Shown: positions 1 through 9,435, counted from the stretch's first letter. The stretch: DNA of 64,000 nt from VXYL01 sp963422285 (GCA_963422285.2 CAXXJO010000002.1:62001-126000); one strand, 5' to 3'. Program-made: numbers and translations. The notes: generated by a model not told the origin, from the letters alone.

Positions 1-2
1 AC

Positions 3-239
3 ACCTTCTTCTCGGCGCCCATGCTGTTCCTGATGGGATCCCACGGCCACTTCACGCTGGGGGCGGCGGACGCCACCGCGGGCTTGTCGATGGCGGCCTT
101 GGTCGTTGGCGGGATCGTCATCGCCGCGATCGAGGCCAACGCGATCTGGGGCAAGACCTGGACGCTTACCACGGTGAAGGGCGTCATCGCCTCCAGCCTT
201 GTGCTCACCGTCGTCATGGCGGTAGTCGCTCAACTGTAG
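3..239 (+). CDS. C-terminal end of an integral membrane protein (5' end outside window)
   Basis: The reading frame is open from the left edge, so this is the tail of a longer gene. The visible part holds a hydrophobic stretch ending in a short polar loop with SHGHF, then two further membrane segments (about VVGGIVIAAIEA and VIASSLVLTVVMAVVAQL), and stops just after the last. The phrase TFFSAPMLFLM followed by a His-containing loop resembles the final helices of PuuD/DUF989-type membrane proteins, but this rests on memory of a short motif, so only 'polytopic inner-membrane protein' is firm. The internal ATG at 21 could be mistaken for the start; nothing suggests it is used. Confidence 0.45.
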   Translation, partial: TFFSAPMLFLMGSHGHFTLGAADATAGLSMAALVVGGIVIAAIEANAIWGKTWTLTTVKGVIASSLVLTVVMAVVAQL

Positions 240-446
240 GTTCGCTGACCGCCGGGGAGCCTCGGTTTCCGCAAGCGCCTCGCCTCTGCCCGAAGTAACG
301 GGCAGGGGCGCTTGGTGCAAGGACGGACGAGACAGACTCGCCAGATACGAGGACGCTGCCCAGGACTGGACGCGGCTGCATCCCTTGAGGATGCGCTGGG
401 GGCAGGATATTCTCTTGCCCTACCAATTCCGCGAGATTTTTTTTCG

Positions 447-1241
447 ATGGCTGAGGAATCCTCGCCTGTCATTATTGCCGCCGATCCCGAGGACTCCAGC
501 CGTGCGACGCGCCGGTCCAGGGTGCGCTCCCGCTCCGGCAGCACGGGCACAACCGTAGCCGTCAACGTGATGCTTGTCGTACTGATTGCCGCGCTGGCGG
601 CGTCAGCTTGGTTCGTCCTCACTCAGCAGCAGCAGCTTGACCGGCACCAGCGTACGCTGGTGGAAGCGCAAAGCCGCATCGGCGCGGTGGAGCAACGGCT
701 GCGCCTTACCGACGAGACCTTATCGGAATCCGATGCGGACACCAGCGAACAGTTGTCGTTGTGGGAGTCCGAAACCCGCAAGCTGTGGGACATCACCAAC
801 AAGCGCAACAAGGGCTGGATCGAGGACAACCGCGCTGCCATCTTCGAACACGCCACGGCCCTCGCCAGCGCCCAAGGAGACCTGAAGACCTTGAAGAGCT
901 CCGTTTCCCGTCTCGATGCGTCGCTCACTCAGCAGCAGGGAATCGCCAACCGCCTCACCGCTCTGGATGTGCAGATGCAGCGTCTGATCCAGCAGCAGCG
1001 CGACATGGTAGACAAGACCAACGCGGCGTCGCAGATCGCCGCCAGCCTGAAAGCCACCCTGGAATCCAGGGTAAGGCAGAACGAGCAGGCCATCACCGCC
1101 ATTGACGCTCACCGAAGACAAGTCAACGCTAACATCGAGGCCTTGCGCCAGGACCTCGATGCCCTGGACAATCGGCTCAGCAGCGAGACCGCCGCCCAAG
1201 CGGGACGTCTTGGGCCGCAATCCTCGCCACCAGCGAATTAG
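447..1241 (+). CDS. Single-pass membrane protein with long coiled coil, unknown function
   Basis: A protein of about 264 residues. A short Arg/Ser-rich cytoplasmic head (SRATRRSRVRSRSGSTG) precedes one membrane helix at residues 36-55, and a long Gln/Glu/Leu-rich heptad region fills the rest, so most of the chain probably forms a periplasmic coiled coil. The ATG at 447 is preferred over the upstream in-frame start at 312, because the 45 residues before it are basic and low-complexity, unlike the rest. A T8 run lies just upstream of this ATG. The topology resembles cell-envelope tethering or septal-type proteins, but I recognise no family. It converges on the acyltransferase gene with a 2-base gap. 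Confidence 0.65.
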   Translation: MAEESSPVIIAADPEDSSRATRRSRVRSRSGSTGTTVAVNVMLVVLIAALAASAWFVLTQQQQLDRHQRTLVEAQSRIGAVEQRLRLTDETLSESDADTSEQLSLWESETRKLWDITNKRNKGWIEDNRAAIFEHATALASAQGDLKTLKSSVSRLDASLTQQQGIANRLTALDVQMQRLIQQQRDMVDKTNAASQIAASLKATLESRVRQNEQAITAIDAHRRQVNANIEALRQDLDALDNRLSSETAAQAGRLGPQSSPPAN

Positions 1242-1243
1242 GG

Positions 1244-2092
1244 TCAGCCGGACGACAGCAGGACGTCCTTCTCCTCCCATAGTCGCGCCACCCAGTCGCG
1301 CAACGCCTCGTCGCGCACCGGCGGCGGGGGCAGAACGCGGGCGCTAAAACGCACGGTGGGACAGCGCCCGCACAGGAAGTCCCAGAATCCCGGTGCGCCC
1401 TTTTCGGAATAGAAGATAGTCCCGTCCACCACCGCATCCAGTCGATCCGCCAAGCTATGCAGCACTAGGGCGAAGCCGCGGGTCTTCGGCTTCAGCAGCG
1501 CTTGATACGGCGATTCTTGGGCATCCCGCTTCGCCAGCGTGAAGCGGGTGCCTTCCAGGAAGCTGAGGACGCTGCTAGGCTGCTCCCGGAACCCCGTGCA
1601 AGCTTCGAGGACGGCGTTGCGGTCGTGCTGGCGCAAGGCGGGGTCGGCCTGCAGTCGTTCGCGCCCGTAGCGGCGCACGAAGGGAAATTCCAGCAGCCGC
1701 AAGGCGATGCCCACAAAGGGCACCCAGATCAGCTCGCGCTTGGTGAAGAACTTCAATGGCGGCACGAGGCCGTAGAGGGCGATCACCAGTACCAGCACAT
1801 CAGCCCAGCTCTGGTGGTTGCAGACCACCAGATACCAGCCGTCGCGCCGCAGCGTCCGGTGGCGAGCGTCCAGTTCCATCTCGATGCGGGCGACGCCGAA
1901 GGCGGACACCATCCAGCGGGCGCACCCCACCCAGCCGTTCAGAGCACGAAGCATCGCGCTGCCCAGGGCGATGCCGAAGCGTTTCGGCAGCAGTGGACGG
2001 ATCATGCCGAGGACGAAGATCGGCACGAACCAGAACACAGTATTCAGCGCGATGAACGCGAACGCCGCGGTGCCTCGAAGCATCTTCACCAT
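1244..2092 (-). CDS. 1-acyl-glycerol-3-phosphate acyltransferase, YihG/PlsC-like
   Basis: About 282 residues. The N-terminal hydrophobic segment (residues 8-30) anchors it in the inner membrane. The PlsC family signature NHQSWAD (the HX4D catalytic motif) follows near residue 95, then FVRR and the substrate-binding EGTR motif near residue 178 (FLEGTRFT). These are the blocks of LPLAT acyltransferases, and the spacing and the C-terminal VVDGTIFY section fit the YihG/LCLAT-like branch, which transfers acyl chains to lysophosphatidic acid in phospholipid synthesis. Start chosen at the ATG of MVKMLRG, directly before the hydrophobic segment; the same frame stays open far upstream but those residues look unrelated to the family. 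Confidence 0.85.
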   Translation of the reverse strand: MVKMLRGTAAFAFIALNTVFWFVPIFVLGMIRPLLPKRFGIALGSAMLRALNGWVGCARWMVSAFGVARIEMELDARHRTLRRDGWYLVVCNHQSWADVLVLVIALYGLVPPLKFFTKRELIWVPFVGIALRLLEFPFVRRYGRERLQADPALRQHDRNAVLEACTGFREQPSSVLSFLEGTRFTLAKRDAQESPYQALLKPKTRGFALVLHSLADRLDAVVDGTIFYSEKGAPGFWDFLCGRCPTVRFSARVLPPPPVRDEALRDWVARLWEEKDVLLSSG

Positions 2093-2617
2093 GGCCGTTG
2101 TCCGGTCCACCCCCGAATTGGAACCCTCTATGTCAGGTCTACGGCTGCCCAGGAACAGCCGAGCAGACAGCACCAAGCGCCGTTGGCGGGCCTTTCCCAT
2201 TGCGCCGAGGGTTTCCGTCCACCCGCTGCGCACCCGGCCACATAGGCAGTACCGCTCGATCATACCACTCCAAAAACGCTCGTTGAGCGCCCCTTCCGGC
2301 CGCAATCCAAAGCCGACGGAGCATTCGTTCCACCACCGTCCGAAGCATCGATCGTCCGCAAGTCCGCCTGCTGCGAGCGAACGCGCTACTATGAATGGGG
2401 TTGCCACCAGCTGCGGGGAGCTTCGGATGAGCGGGGCGATGGTGCCCGCAATATCGAATGCCGTCTGCTGCCGTCGATCCTTCTCGTGCGCGGCAGACGC
2501 GGCCTGTATGCATGCAAGGCAGTGAAGAAATCCAGCCGGTTCGAGGATGACTTGTGCCAATTCGTCGGTTGCACGAAATTCGTCCGAATGCCAAAGCCGC
2601 TTTGCTGCCGATGCCCA
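2093..2617. other. 525-base stretch between divergent genes, no recognised gene
   Basis: This gap lies between the start of the acyltransferase (minus strand) and the start of the aminopeptidase (plus strand), so it should hold two divergent promoters. The minus frame is open through most of it, continuous with the acyltransferase, but the predicted peptide matches nothing I know and the acyltransferase motif set is complete without it. No clear -35/-10 pair was found. Confidence 0.4.
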
Positions 2618-3679
2618 ATGCATAGGTCGTTTTCCTACCCCTGCATCGCCGTCGTCGGCGCCCTTCTCGCCAGCTGTGCCCCGGTGGAGTTCTACGCCCA
2701 GGCGGTGGTGGGCCAATCGTCGCTGCTGCTAGCGCGCAGAGATGTCCAGGAGGTGATCGACGACCCGCGCACCGACCCCGCCGTAGTCGCGAAACTGCGC
2801 TTGGTTTCCTCTCTGCTGCGCTATGCCGAGGAGGAGTTGGCGCTGCCCGTGGGCGGTCGCTACCGCACCTACGTCGAACTGTCCGGCGCTCCAGTGTGGA
2901 ATGTCGTGGCGACGCCGGAGTTCGACTTGAGAGCCTTGCGGCGCTGCTATCCCGTGGTTGGCTGCACAGTGTACCGAGGCTATTTTTCCCAGCGGGCGGC
3001 GGCGCGCGAAGGGGCACGGCTAGCGCTGGATCACGATGTCCACATCTACGCTGCCGCGGCGTATTCGACCCTCGGCTGGTTCGACGATCCCGTGCTGTCG
3101 TCGTTCATCCACTATGGCGAAGCGGACTTGGCCGATCTGATCTTCCACGAGCTGGCTCACAGCGTGATCTATGTGCCGGACGATTCGCTGTTCAACGAAT
3201 CCTTCGCCAGCTTCGTCGGCACCCAAAGCGCTAGAGCTTGGCTGGCCAGCCGCGGCGAGGATGCGGACGCCTACCAGGCGGAACTGGAAGCGAAACAGCA
3301 GTCGAAACAGGCCTATCACGCCTTCCTCGACGAATGGCGTGGCCGGCTTGCGGAGCTTTACCGGCAGCCCATTGGCGACGATGCCAAACGCCAGCTCAAG
3401 GCCGAACTGTTCGCCACCTTGCGCATCGACTACCAACGCCGCAGAGACCGCTTGGGCAGCGGTCGCTACGATGCTGCCGTGGCCAAACCCTTCAACAACG
3501 CCCGGCTGGCGCTCATTGCCACCTACGAGAGCTTAAGGCCTGGCTTCGCTCGCCTGTTTCGCACTGTGGGTGGCGACTGGCTGGCGTTCTACGCCGCCGT
3601 TGAGGAGCTTGCCGCTCTGCCCCCGGCACAGCGGCGGAGCGCATTGGGAGATGACGGCGGTGGGGCGGAGGGCCGATGA
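2618..3679 (+). CDS. Lipoprotein zinc aminopeptidase (Pfam Aminopep family, putative)
   Basis: About 353 residues. The first 18 residues form a lipoprotein signal ending in LLASC, so the mature protein should be lipid-anchored in the envelope. The core holds IFHELAHSVIYV, an HExxH zinc motif, followed 16 residues on by FNESFASFVG, whose Glu is the expected third ligand (gluzincin-like). Around it are YRGYF and the conserved WLASRG block. This combination and length match the putative aminopeptidase family PF10023, common beside core genes in proteobacteria. The ATG at 2618 is chosen because it places the signal peptide correctly; an in-frame ATG at 2588 would add a Cys-rich leader. Substrate unknown. 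Confidence 0.8.
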   Translation: MHRSFSYPCIAVVGALLASCAPVEFYAQAVVGQSSLLLARRDVQEVIDDPRTDPAVVAKLRLVSSLLRYAEEELALPVGGRYRTYVELSGAPVWNVVATPEFDLRALRRCYPVVGCTVYRGYFSQRAAAREGARLALDHDVHIYAAAAYSTLGWFDDPVLSSFIHYGEADLADLIFHELAHSVIYVPDDSLFNESFASFVGTQSARAWLASRGEDADAYQAELEAKQQSKQAYHAFLDEWRGRLAELYRQPIGDDAKRQLKAELFATLRIDYQRRRDRLGSGRYDAAVAKPFNNARLALIATYESLRPGFARLFRTVGGDWLAFYAAVEELAALPPAQRRSALGDDGGGAEGR

Positions 3680-3941
3680 ACCATAAGCCAAGAGGAGGAG
3701 CCGGAGCTACGCGGAAGTATCGTCGAAGCTCAAGTCGGCCCGGACGCTAGCGGCCGGCTGCCGCCGGTAGGCTTGGGTGCGGGGTTCGTCCGTGCTCGCG
3801 ACGGTTATACTGGCAGCAAGAGCCGACCAGCAGGGCGATATGAAAACCGACTTCACCAGCCTCCAGACGATGCCCCGCGCCGCCCAGGCGAGACCGGCCC
3901 GAACATGTTCCCGGCAGCCAAGCCGGCGACGCCGCTAGACC

Positions 3942-5384
3942 ATGGCCCGCAGCGCCAACGCTACCACGTCTTTGCCCGCGAGCTTCTACTGGTACGACCT
4001 GGAAACGTCCGGCACCCATCCGAGTAGCGATCGCATCGTGCAGTTCGCCGGCCGCCGCACCGATGCTCGCCTGCAGCCCGTCGGCGAGCCGTACGTCGCC
4101 TTTGTGCGCCTCGCTCCTGACGTGCTGCCAACACCGGAAGCATGTCTGGTTACCGGCATCACCCCGCAGCGCGCCAATGCCGAGGGCATTGACGAATGGC
4201 AGGCATTGCGCGAAGTGGAGGCGCTGTTCCGCGAATCGGGCACCTGCATCGCCGGCTACAACAATTTGCGCTTCGACGACGAGTTCGTGCGCTACGGTTT
4301 CTACCGCAACCTGATGGATCCCTACGCCTGGGCATGGCGAGATGGCAACTCGCGCTGGGATCTGATCGATTTGACGCGCGCGGCCGCGGCGCTGCGCCCG
4401 GACGGCATCTGCTGGCCGATGGAGGACGGCGTCCCCAGTTTCCGTCTGGATCGCTTGAGCGTCGCCAACGGCATCGCTCATGATGATGCCCACGACGCCC
4501 GAGCGGACCTGGAAGCCACCATCGGCTTGGCGCGTCTGCTGCGGGGCGCGCAGCCGAAGCTGTGGCGGTTCGCCTTGAGCCAGCGCTTCCGCCATTCGGC
4601 GGCGGCGCTGCTGCTGCCCCTAGGCGCCAGGCTGTGCGTTCATGTCTCTAACCGCTATCCCAACAAACGCTACTGCACGGCCCCGGTGGCCTCGGTGGCG
4701 GAGCATCCGGAGATTCCCAACCGGGTGATCGTCGCCGACCTGTCGCGGGACATCTCCGCGCTAATCGACTGCGACGCGACGGAGATCGCCGAACGCCTGT
4801 TCGCCACCGATCTCGAAAGCGGTGAGGAACGTCCCCCGCTCAAGGCCGTGGTGACGAATCGCTGTCCCTTCGTTGCTCCCATCGAGGTGGTGCGCGAAGC
4901 GGATGCCGAGCGCCTGGGCTTCGATAGGGCCAGCATCGAACGGCGCCGCCGCGAGCTGGCCGCCATGCCTGAACTGGCCGACAAGATCCAGGAGGTCTAC
5001 CGCCGTAGCGCATGGCCCTCCCTGTCCGAAGATGCGGAATTCGCCCTCTACGACGATTTCATCGACGATGCCGACCGGCCGGCCATCCAGCGACTGCAAC
5101 AGGCGCTGGCCACAGGGGCTCCGTGGCCGGCCTTCGCCCCTGGCGACGATCGGCTGCGCATCCTCGGCGCTCGCCTGAAGGCGCGGCTGCGGACGCCTGA
5201 ACTCGACGCCGCCGAACGAGCGGCCTGGGATGGCCATATCCGGCGCTGTCTCGACGATGGCTTCGGCCGTCGTCCGTCTCTGGCCCGATATAGGAGCGAA
5301 ATCGCCGAGTTGCTGGCTTGCGAAACGGCCGCCGACCGGCGTCGCATCCTGGAAGACCTCGCCGCCTACGAGCCGACATGGTGA
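3942..5384 (+). CDS. sbcB: Exodeoxyribonuclease I
   Basis: 480 residues, close to the 475 of E. coli ExoI, which degrades single-stranded DNA 3' to 5' and acts in mismatch repair and recombination. The DEDDh exonuclease residues are visible: WYDLETSG (Asp and Glu of motif I), GYNNLRFDDEF (motif II), and AHDDAHDARADLEA (His/Asp of motif III). The C-terminal ExoI domain contains CPFVAP and YDDFID blocks typical of the family. The stop codon overlaps the start of the downstream ABC ATPase by 7 bases, so the two are probably co-transcribed although functionally unrelated. ATG at 3942 puts the first catalytic Asp at residue 19, as expected. Confidence 0.95.
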   Translation: MARSANATTSLPASFYWYDLETSGTHPSSDRIVQFAGRRTDARLQPVGEPYVAFVRLAPDVLPTPEACLVTGITPQRANAEGIDEWQALREVEALFRESGTCIAGYNNLRFDDEFVRYGFYRNLMDPYAWAWRDGNSRWDLIDLTRAAAALRPDGICWPMEDGVPSFRLDRLSVANGIAHDDAHDARADLEATIGLARLLRGAQPKLWRFALSQRFRHSAAALLLPLGARLCVHVSNRYPNKRYCTAPVASVAEHPEIPNRVIVADLSRDISALIDCDATEIAERLFATDLESGEERPPLKAVVTNRCPFVAPIEVVREADAERLGFDRASIERRRRELAAMPELADKIQEVYRRSAWPSLSEDAEFALYDDFIDDADRPAIQRLQQALATGAPWPAFAPGDDRLRILGARLKARLRTPELDAAERAAWDGHIRRCLDDGFGRRPSLARYRSEIAELLACETAADRRRILEDLAAYEPTW

Positions 5385-6118
5385 ACGCAGTCGCCTTTCA
5401 CGGCGCTGGCAAGCGCTTTGCCGACTGGGTGTTCCGCAGCGTCGATCTCGCCTTGCCGGCGCAGGCCACCAGCGCCATCGTCGGTCCCAGCGGGTGCGGC
5501 AAAACCACGCTGCTGCAGCTCGTCAACGCCGTCCACCGCCCAGACGAAGGCCGTGTCGAGGTATTCGGCGAGCCGGTGCCCAAGATCGCCGTCGAGGCAT
5601 TCCGCCGCCGCATCGGCTATGCCGTGCAGGGTGCCGGCCTATTTCCGCATCTCACGGTGGCCGAGAACGTATCGCTGCTTGCCCGCCTCGAACGCTGGCA
5701 CGACGCTGCCATTCGGCAGCGTCGGCGCGAACTCTTCGACTTGGTGGATCTGTCCGACGACCTCGAGCGCCGCTATCCGCACCAGCTGTCCGGCGGCCAG
5801 CAGCAGCGCGTCGGCCTGTGCCGGGCGCTGATGCTGCGGCCCGTGCTGCTGCTGCTCGACGAGCCGTTCTCGGCCATCGACCCCATCGCTCGCGCCGACA
5901 TCCACCGCCAGTTCGAGGAGCTGCGCGACCACGAGCAGGTCAGCACCGTGCTGGTCACCCACGACATCCGCGAGGCGCGCCGACTGGCGGACTACCTAGT
6001 CATCATGGGGCGCAAAGAGCGAGGCGAGGGGAGCATCGTCCAGGCGGGCGCCACGGCAGCGGTGGCGTCGGCGCCCGCCGACGATTTCGTGCGCCGCTTG
6101 CTGGAGTCCGCGTCGTGA
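5378..6118 (+). CDS. Osmoprotectant-type ABC transporter ATP-binding protein (OpuCA/YehX-like)
   Basis: About 246 residues with every nucleotide-binding motif: Walker A GPSGCGKTT (residues about 37-45), Q-loop YAVQGAGLF, signature LSGGQQQR, Walker B LLLLDEPFSAID, and the H-loop in VTHD. It energises uptake through the fused binding-protein/permease encoded next, with which it overlaps (GTGA). The partner identifies the system as the quaternary-amine (OpuC/YehZYXW, ProVWX-like) branch, which imports glycine betaine, choline or related osmolytes. No C-terminal CBS pair is present; the protein ends soon after the NBD, so the CBS-mediated ionic-strength sensing known for some homologues is absent here. 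ATG at 5378 lies inside the end of sbcB. Confidence 0.88.
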   Translation: MVNAVAFHGAGKRFADWVFRSVDLALPAQATSAIVGPSGCGKTTLLQLVNAVHRPDEGRVEVFGEPVPKIAVEAFRRRIGYAVQGAGLFPHLTVAENVSLLARLERWHDAAIRQRRRELFDLVDLSDDLERRYPHQLSGGQQQRVGLCRALMLRPVLLLLDEPFSAIDPIARADIHRQFEELRDHEQVSTVLVTHDIREARRLADYLVIMGRKERGEGSIVQAGATAAVASAPADDFVRRLLESAS

Positions 6119-7611
6119 AGCATTGGCTGATTGCCGCCGCTGCGGCTTTGCTTGCTCTGGCGAGCGCCGGCAAACCCATCGTCGTCGCCAGCAAGAACTT
6201 CAACGAGTCCTACATCCTGGGCGAGATCGTCGCCCAATTGCTGGAGCGCGAAGGCTTTGCGGTGGAGCGAAAGCTGGGTCTTGGCGGCACCAAGATATGC
6301 TACGACGCCTTGACGGCCGGCGAGGTGGACGTCTATGTGGAGTACACCGGCACCCTAGCCGAAGCCATCCTGGACCTGGATGGCGAACCGACGCCGGTGC
6401 GTCTTGCCGCGGCGCTTGCGCCCGCCGGCATCGAGATGTTGGGCACTCTTGGCTTCAACAACACCTACGCGCTGGGAATAGCCGGCAAGGTCGCGGCGGC
6501 GCGCGGCTTGACCAAGGTGTCGGATCTGACGGCGCACCGAGACTTGCGCTTGGCGGTATCCCACGAGTTCCTCGAACGCGCCGACGGCTGGCCGGGGCTG
6601 CGGCAAGTCTACGGCTTCGACTGGACGCCGGCCGGCATCGAGCATGCGCTCGCCTACCAAGCCATTGCCGACGGCGCCATTGACGGCACCGATGCCTATT
6701 CGACGGATGGCGAGTTGGACCGCTACGACATCGCGGTGTTGGAAGACGACCGCGGCTTCTTTCCCGCCTATTTCGCCGTGCCCTTGGTGCGCGCCGATCT
6801 CGCCGGCGGCGCCAAGGCGGCGATCGAGCGCTTGGCGGGCACCCTGAACGATGCCGACATGCGCGCCATGAACGCCGCGGCGCTGATCGGCGAGGCCACC
6901 ACCGCCGGCGTGGCGCGAGCGTTCATCGACGAGAGGCAGCTCGCGGACGGTTCTCTCGGCGCTGTCGATCGGTCCAGGCCGCCGGACAGCCCGGTGCGCC
7001 GACTGGCGGCGAATACCGGCCGCCATCTCGAACTGGTCGCTCTGGCATTGGCGCCGGCGACGCTGCTCGCGGTGCTGCTGGCGCTCGCGATCTTCAAGAT
7101 ATCCTGGCTGGCCAGGGCCGCCGTCTACATCGCCGGACTGCTGCAAACCATCCCCTCCATCGCTCTCCTGGCGCTGTTCATTCCGCTCACCGGCATCGGC
7201 CTGCTGCCGGCGGTGGTGGCGCTGTTCCTCTACGCGCTGCTGCCGATCCTGCGCAACGCCGTCACCGCGCTGGCCGGCATCGATCCCACCTTGCGCCGGG
7301 TGGCCGTGGCCATGGGCCTCAAGCCCTTCGAAGAGCTGCGCCATGTATTCGTGCCCTTGGCCATGCCGAGCATCATCGCCGGCGTGCGCACCGCGGCGGT
7401 GATCGGCATCGGCACGGCGACGCTGGCAGCGTTCATCGGCGCCGGCGGCCTCGGCGATCCCATCGTCAAGGGCTTGGCGCTGAACGACGCGCGGCTGATC
7501 CTGGAAGGTGCGGTTCCCGCGGCGCTGTTGGCCATCGCCACCGAACTCGTCTTCGAGGCCCTGGAGCGCTACTTGGCGCCAGGTCATTTGCGTTCGCAGG
7601 ACTTCGGGTAG
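6115..7611 (+). CDS. Fused osmoprotectant-binding protein and ABC permease
   Basis: About 498 residues. The GTG start at 6115 overlaps the upstream stop and gives a signal-like hydrophobic N-terminus ending near ALASAGKP. Residues about 20-280 form an OpuAC-type substrate-binding domain (IVVASKNFNESYILGEI, VDVYVEYTG, IDGTDAYSTDGEL). Residues about 300-490 form an OpuB-type permease with five or six membrane helices and a coupling loop GLKPFEELRHVFVPLAMPSIIAG. The two parts are separate proteins in E. coli YehZ and YehW/YehY. Here the binding domain comes first and is tethered by the first permease helix, so it must be displayed in the periplasm. With the preceding ATPase it makes a complete two-gene importer. 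Substrate cannot be read from sequence; glycine betaine, choline or similar is inferred. Confidence 0.88.
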   Translation: MKHWLIAAAAALLALASAGKPIVVASKNFNESYILGEIVAQLLEREGFAVERKLGLGGTKICYDALTAGEVDVYVEYTGTLAEAILDLDGEPTPVRLAAALAPAGIEMLGTLGFNNTYALGIAGKVAAARGLTKVSDLTAHRDLRLAVSHEFLERADGWPGLRQVYGFDWTPAGIEHALAYQAIADGAIDGTDAYSTDGELDRYDIAVLEDDRGFFPAYFAVPLVRADLAGGAKAAIERLAGTLNDADMRAMNAAALIGEATTAGVARAFIDERQLADGSLGAVDRSRPPDSPVRRLAANTGRHLELVALALAPATLLAVLLALAIFKISWLARAAVYIAGLLQTIPSIALLALFIPLTGIGLLPAVVALFLYALLPILRNAVTALAGIDPTLRRVAVAMGLKPFEELRHVFVPLAMPSIIAGVRTAAVIGIGTATLAAFIGAGGLGDPIVKGLALNDARLILEGAVPAALLAIATELVFEALERYLAPGHLRSQDFG

Positions 7612-7783
7612 CATCCGAGAAAGCCATCCTCCATGAGAAGCCAATAGAATCAATGAGGTACGGAATACGGCTTCCCCAAGGATGTCGTCAAGTCGGCCTT
7701 CGGCATGAACTCGCGCGGAGCAGCTCCGCGGCGAAGACATCACAGTCGGTGATCGATGTGTGCATCGATGCGCCGAGCGTCTT

Positions 7784-8563
7784 CTACTCCGCCTGCCCTT
7801 CGATCTTCGCCTGCAAGCGCCGCATGCCGCCGAGCCAGCGTTCGAGGTCGCTGGCCTTGCGATCCATCCAGGTTTGCGCGATGGGATCGGTAAGGATCAG
7901 GAAGCGTTCCTCGAATACCGCTTCGGCCACCATGCGGGCTACTTCGTCGGGCTCCTTGACGGGGCCGGCGGCGTTGCTGGCGAACCCGGATGGCGAGCTG
8001 CCGAGCATGGGCGTGCGTACGCCCAAGGGCGCGAGCAGAGAGACGCGGATGCCGCGGTCGTGGTAGGTGATGGACAGCCACTCGGCCAAGCCCACCACGG
8101 CGTGCTTGGTGGTGGCGTAGACGAGGTTGCCGTGGGTGGTGAGGATGCCGGCCATGGACGCGGTGTGCAGCAGGTAGCCGGATTCGCGCTCCAGCATCGA
8201 TGGCAGCACGGCGCGCACGGCGAAGACATGGGCCATGATGTTCACCCGCCACTGCTCGTTCCAGACCTCGACGGGAGTATCCAGCGGTGTGCCGCCAGTG
8301 GCGATGCCGGCGTTGGAGAAGAACAGATCCACCGGCCCGCAGGCGCGTTCGGCCTCGGCCACCAGCCCGTTCACGTCTGCTTCGGAGCCGACGTCGCAGG
8401 CCACTGCCCGGCCGCCGATCTCCGCCGCCACCTGCCGGGCGCCGTCGCCGTTCAAATCGGCCACCACCACCTGGGCGCCCAAGCGAGCGAACTCCCGAGC
8501 TGTGGCCGCGCCGATGCCGCTCGCGCCGCCCGTGACGATGGCGTGCTTGTCGGCCAAGTCCAT
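7784..8563 (-). CDS. SDR family NAD(P)-dependent oxidoreductase
   Basis: 259 residues, the length of a classical short-chain dehydrogenase. The dinucleotide-binding motif TGGASGIG is at residues 10-17 and the Asp ending strand 2 (VVADLN) suggests NAD(H) preference. The structural NAG motif (SNAGIATGG) and the catalytic Ser (LHTASMAG) and Tyr/Lys (YATTKHA) are all present. The C-terminus lacks the usual GxxxxVDGG ending and finishes with a charged helix. A good ribosome-binding site (AGGAGC) precedes the ATG. It stands alone, so the substrate is not suggested by context. Confidence 0.85.
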   Translation of the reverse strand: MDLADKHAIVTGGASGIGAATAREFARLGAQVVVADLNGDGARQVAAEIGGRAVACDVGSEADVNGLVAEAERACGPVDLFFSNAGIATGGTPLDTPVEVWNEQWRVNIMAHVFAVRAVLPSMLERESGYLLHTASMAGILTTHGNLVYATTKHAVVGLAEWLSITYHDRGIRVSLLAPLGVRTPMLGSSPSGFASNAAGPVKEPDEVARMVAEAVFEERFLILTDPIAQTWMDRKASDLERWLGGMRRLQAKIEGQAE

Positions 8564-9420
8564 TGCACAGCTCCTGCCGTCTCGTCGCCGCTACCCTAGC
8601 AGGCGGCATCGGCCCGCGCCAGTTTCCCTATCTGGGCACTAGAGGAACACGAACATCCGCGCTTCGATGCTGTGCCAAGGCGCGGCTGGACTCGGCTTCA
8701 TCGCCACCGTGGAGTGGACGGCGAAGCGGCCCCGGCTATGGTCGGCAGAGTCGTATGGCGCCTCCTCCCATGCCCTGCGGGGGGAAACAGCGGTGGCGCT
8801 GCGCCAGGTTGCGGGCGAGATGCCAGATTTCGCCGATGTGGCTTGGCGAAAAGGCGGGTCGCCGGGATCAGGTCGGCTTCGTCAATGGGAGTGTCTGCAA
8901 TGGCGAAGGGTTCCGACTCGACGGTGGCGAAATCCGCGCGACAGCAGTTGGTCGGCCTCGTCGGGCATGAAATCGCGCACCCGCTTGGGCGCGGACCAGT
9001 GCCCGCAGTCGTTGTGGAACGCATGGGCAGGTCGCCGTGGCGGATGGTGCGATCAGCAGATGCGCGGGCAGCGACGGTCTTGGCCAGCACTAGGCGCTGG
9101 CAGTCCGCACAAAGGGTTGTGGGTACCGCGTCTTCGTCGTTGAAGCAGAAAGATGGGGCAGGGCGCTGCCCGCGGTTCGAAGCCGTTGCGCGTCGAGACA
9201 GAGCCTCTGGTTCGTCCGTCGCGAACCGCCAGGGTGTGCGATTCGCGACGGCCTGGACGAGCTTTGGGAGCGCTGCGGCCACCCACGACATGGGCGGGCT
9301 TCTGTCCCGCATCTGCCGCGCAGGCCAATCGGGCTCGAATCGTCTTCAGCTCCTTTGTGGCACGGTTCCGAGACGCTTGCGGTTTGCCCCGGCACCTGCG
9401 AAGCTTGGCCGCAACAGATA
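8564..9420. other. About 860 bases with no intact gene
   Basis: Short overlapping frames occur on both strands but none has a start, ribosome site and family motif together. On the minus strand some stretches read like protein (for example HNDCGHWSAPKRVRDFMPDE, reverse complement of about 8950-9040), each running only a few dozen residues before a stop or a change of frame. The picture fits an old decayed gene, but I cannot name it. Confidence 0.35.
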
Positions 9421-9435
9421 ATGGAGAGAATCGCC

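Noticed and set aside
390..445. Intrinsic terminator before the coiled-coil gene (hairpin plus T8)
   Set aside because: The 8-bp stem ends about 18 bases before the T-run, too far for termination.
1244..2716. 490-codon minus frame covering the acyltransferase and the gap upstream
   Set aside because: Only the acyltransferase part (to 2092) carries family motifs; the upstream 200 residues match nothing and the usual N-terminus is complete at the internal ATG.
9340..9395. Sigma-54 promoter (TGGCACG...TTGC) near 9356
   Set aside because: The spacing between the GG and GC elements is too long for a -24/-12 promoter.
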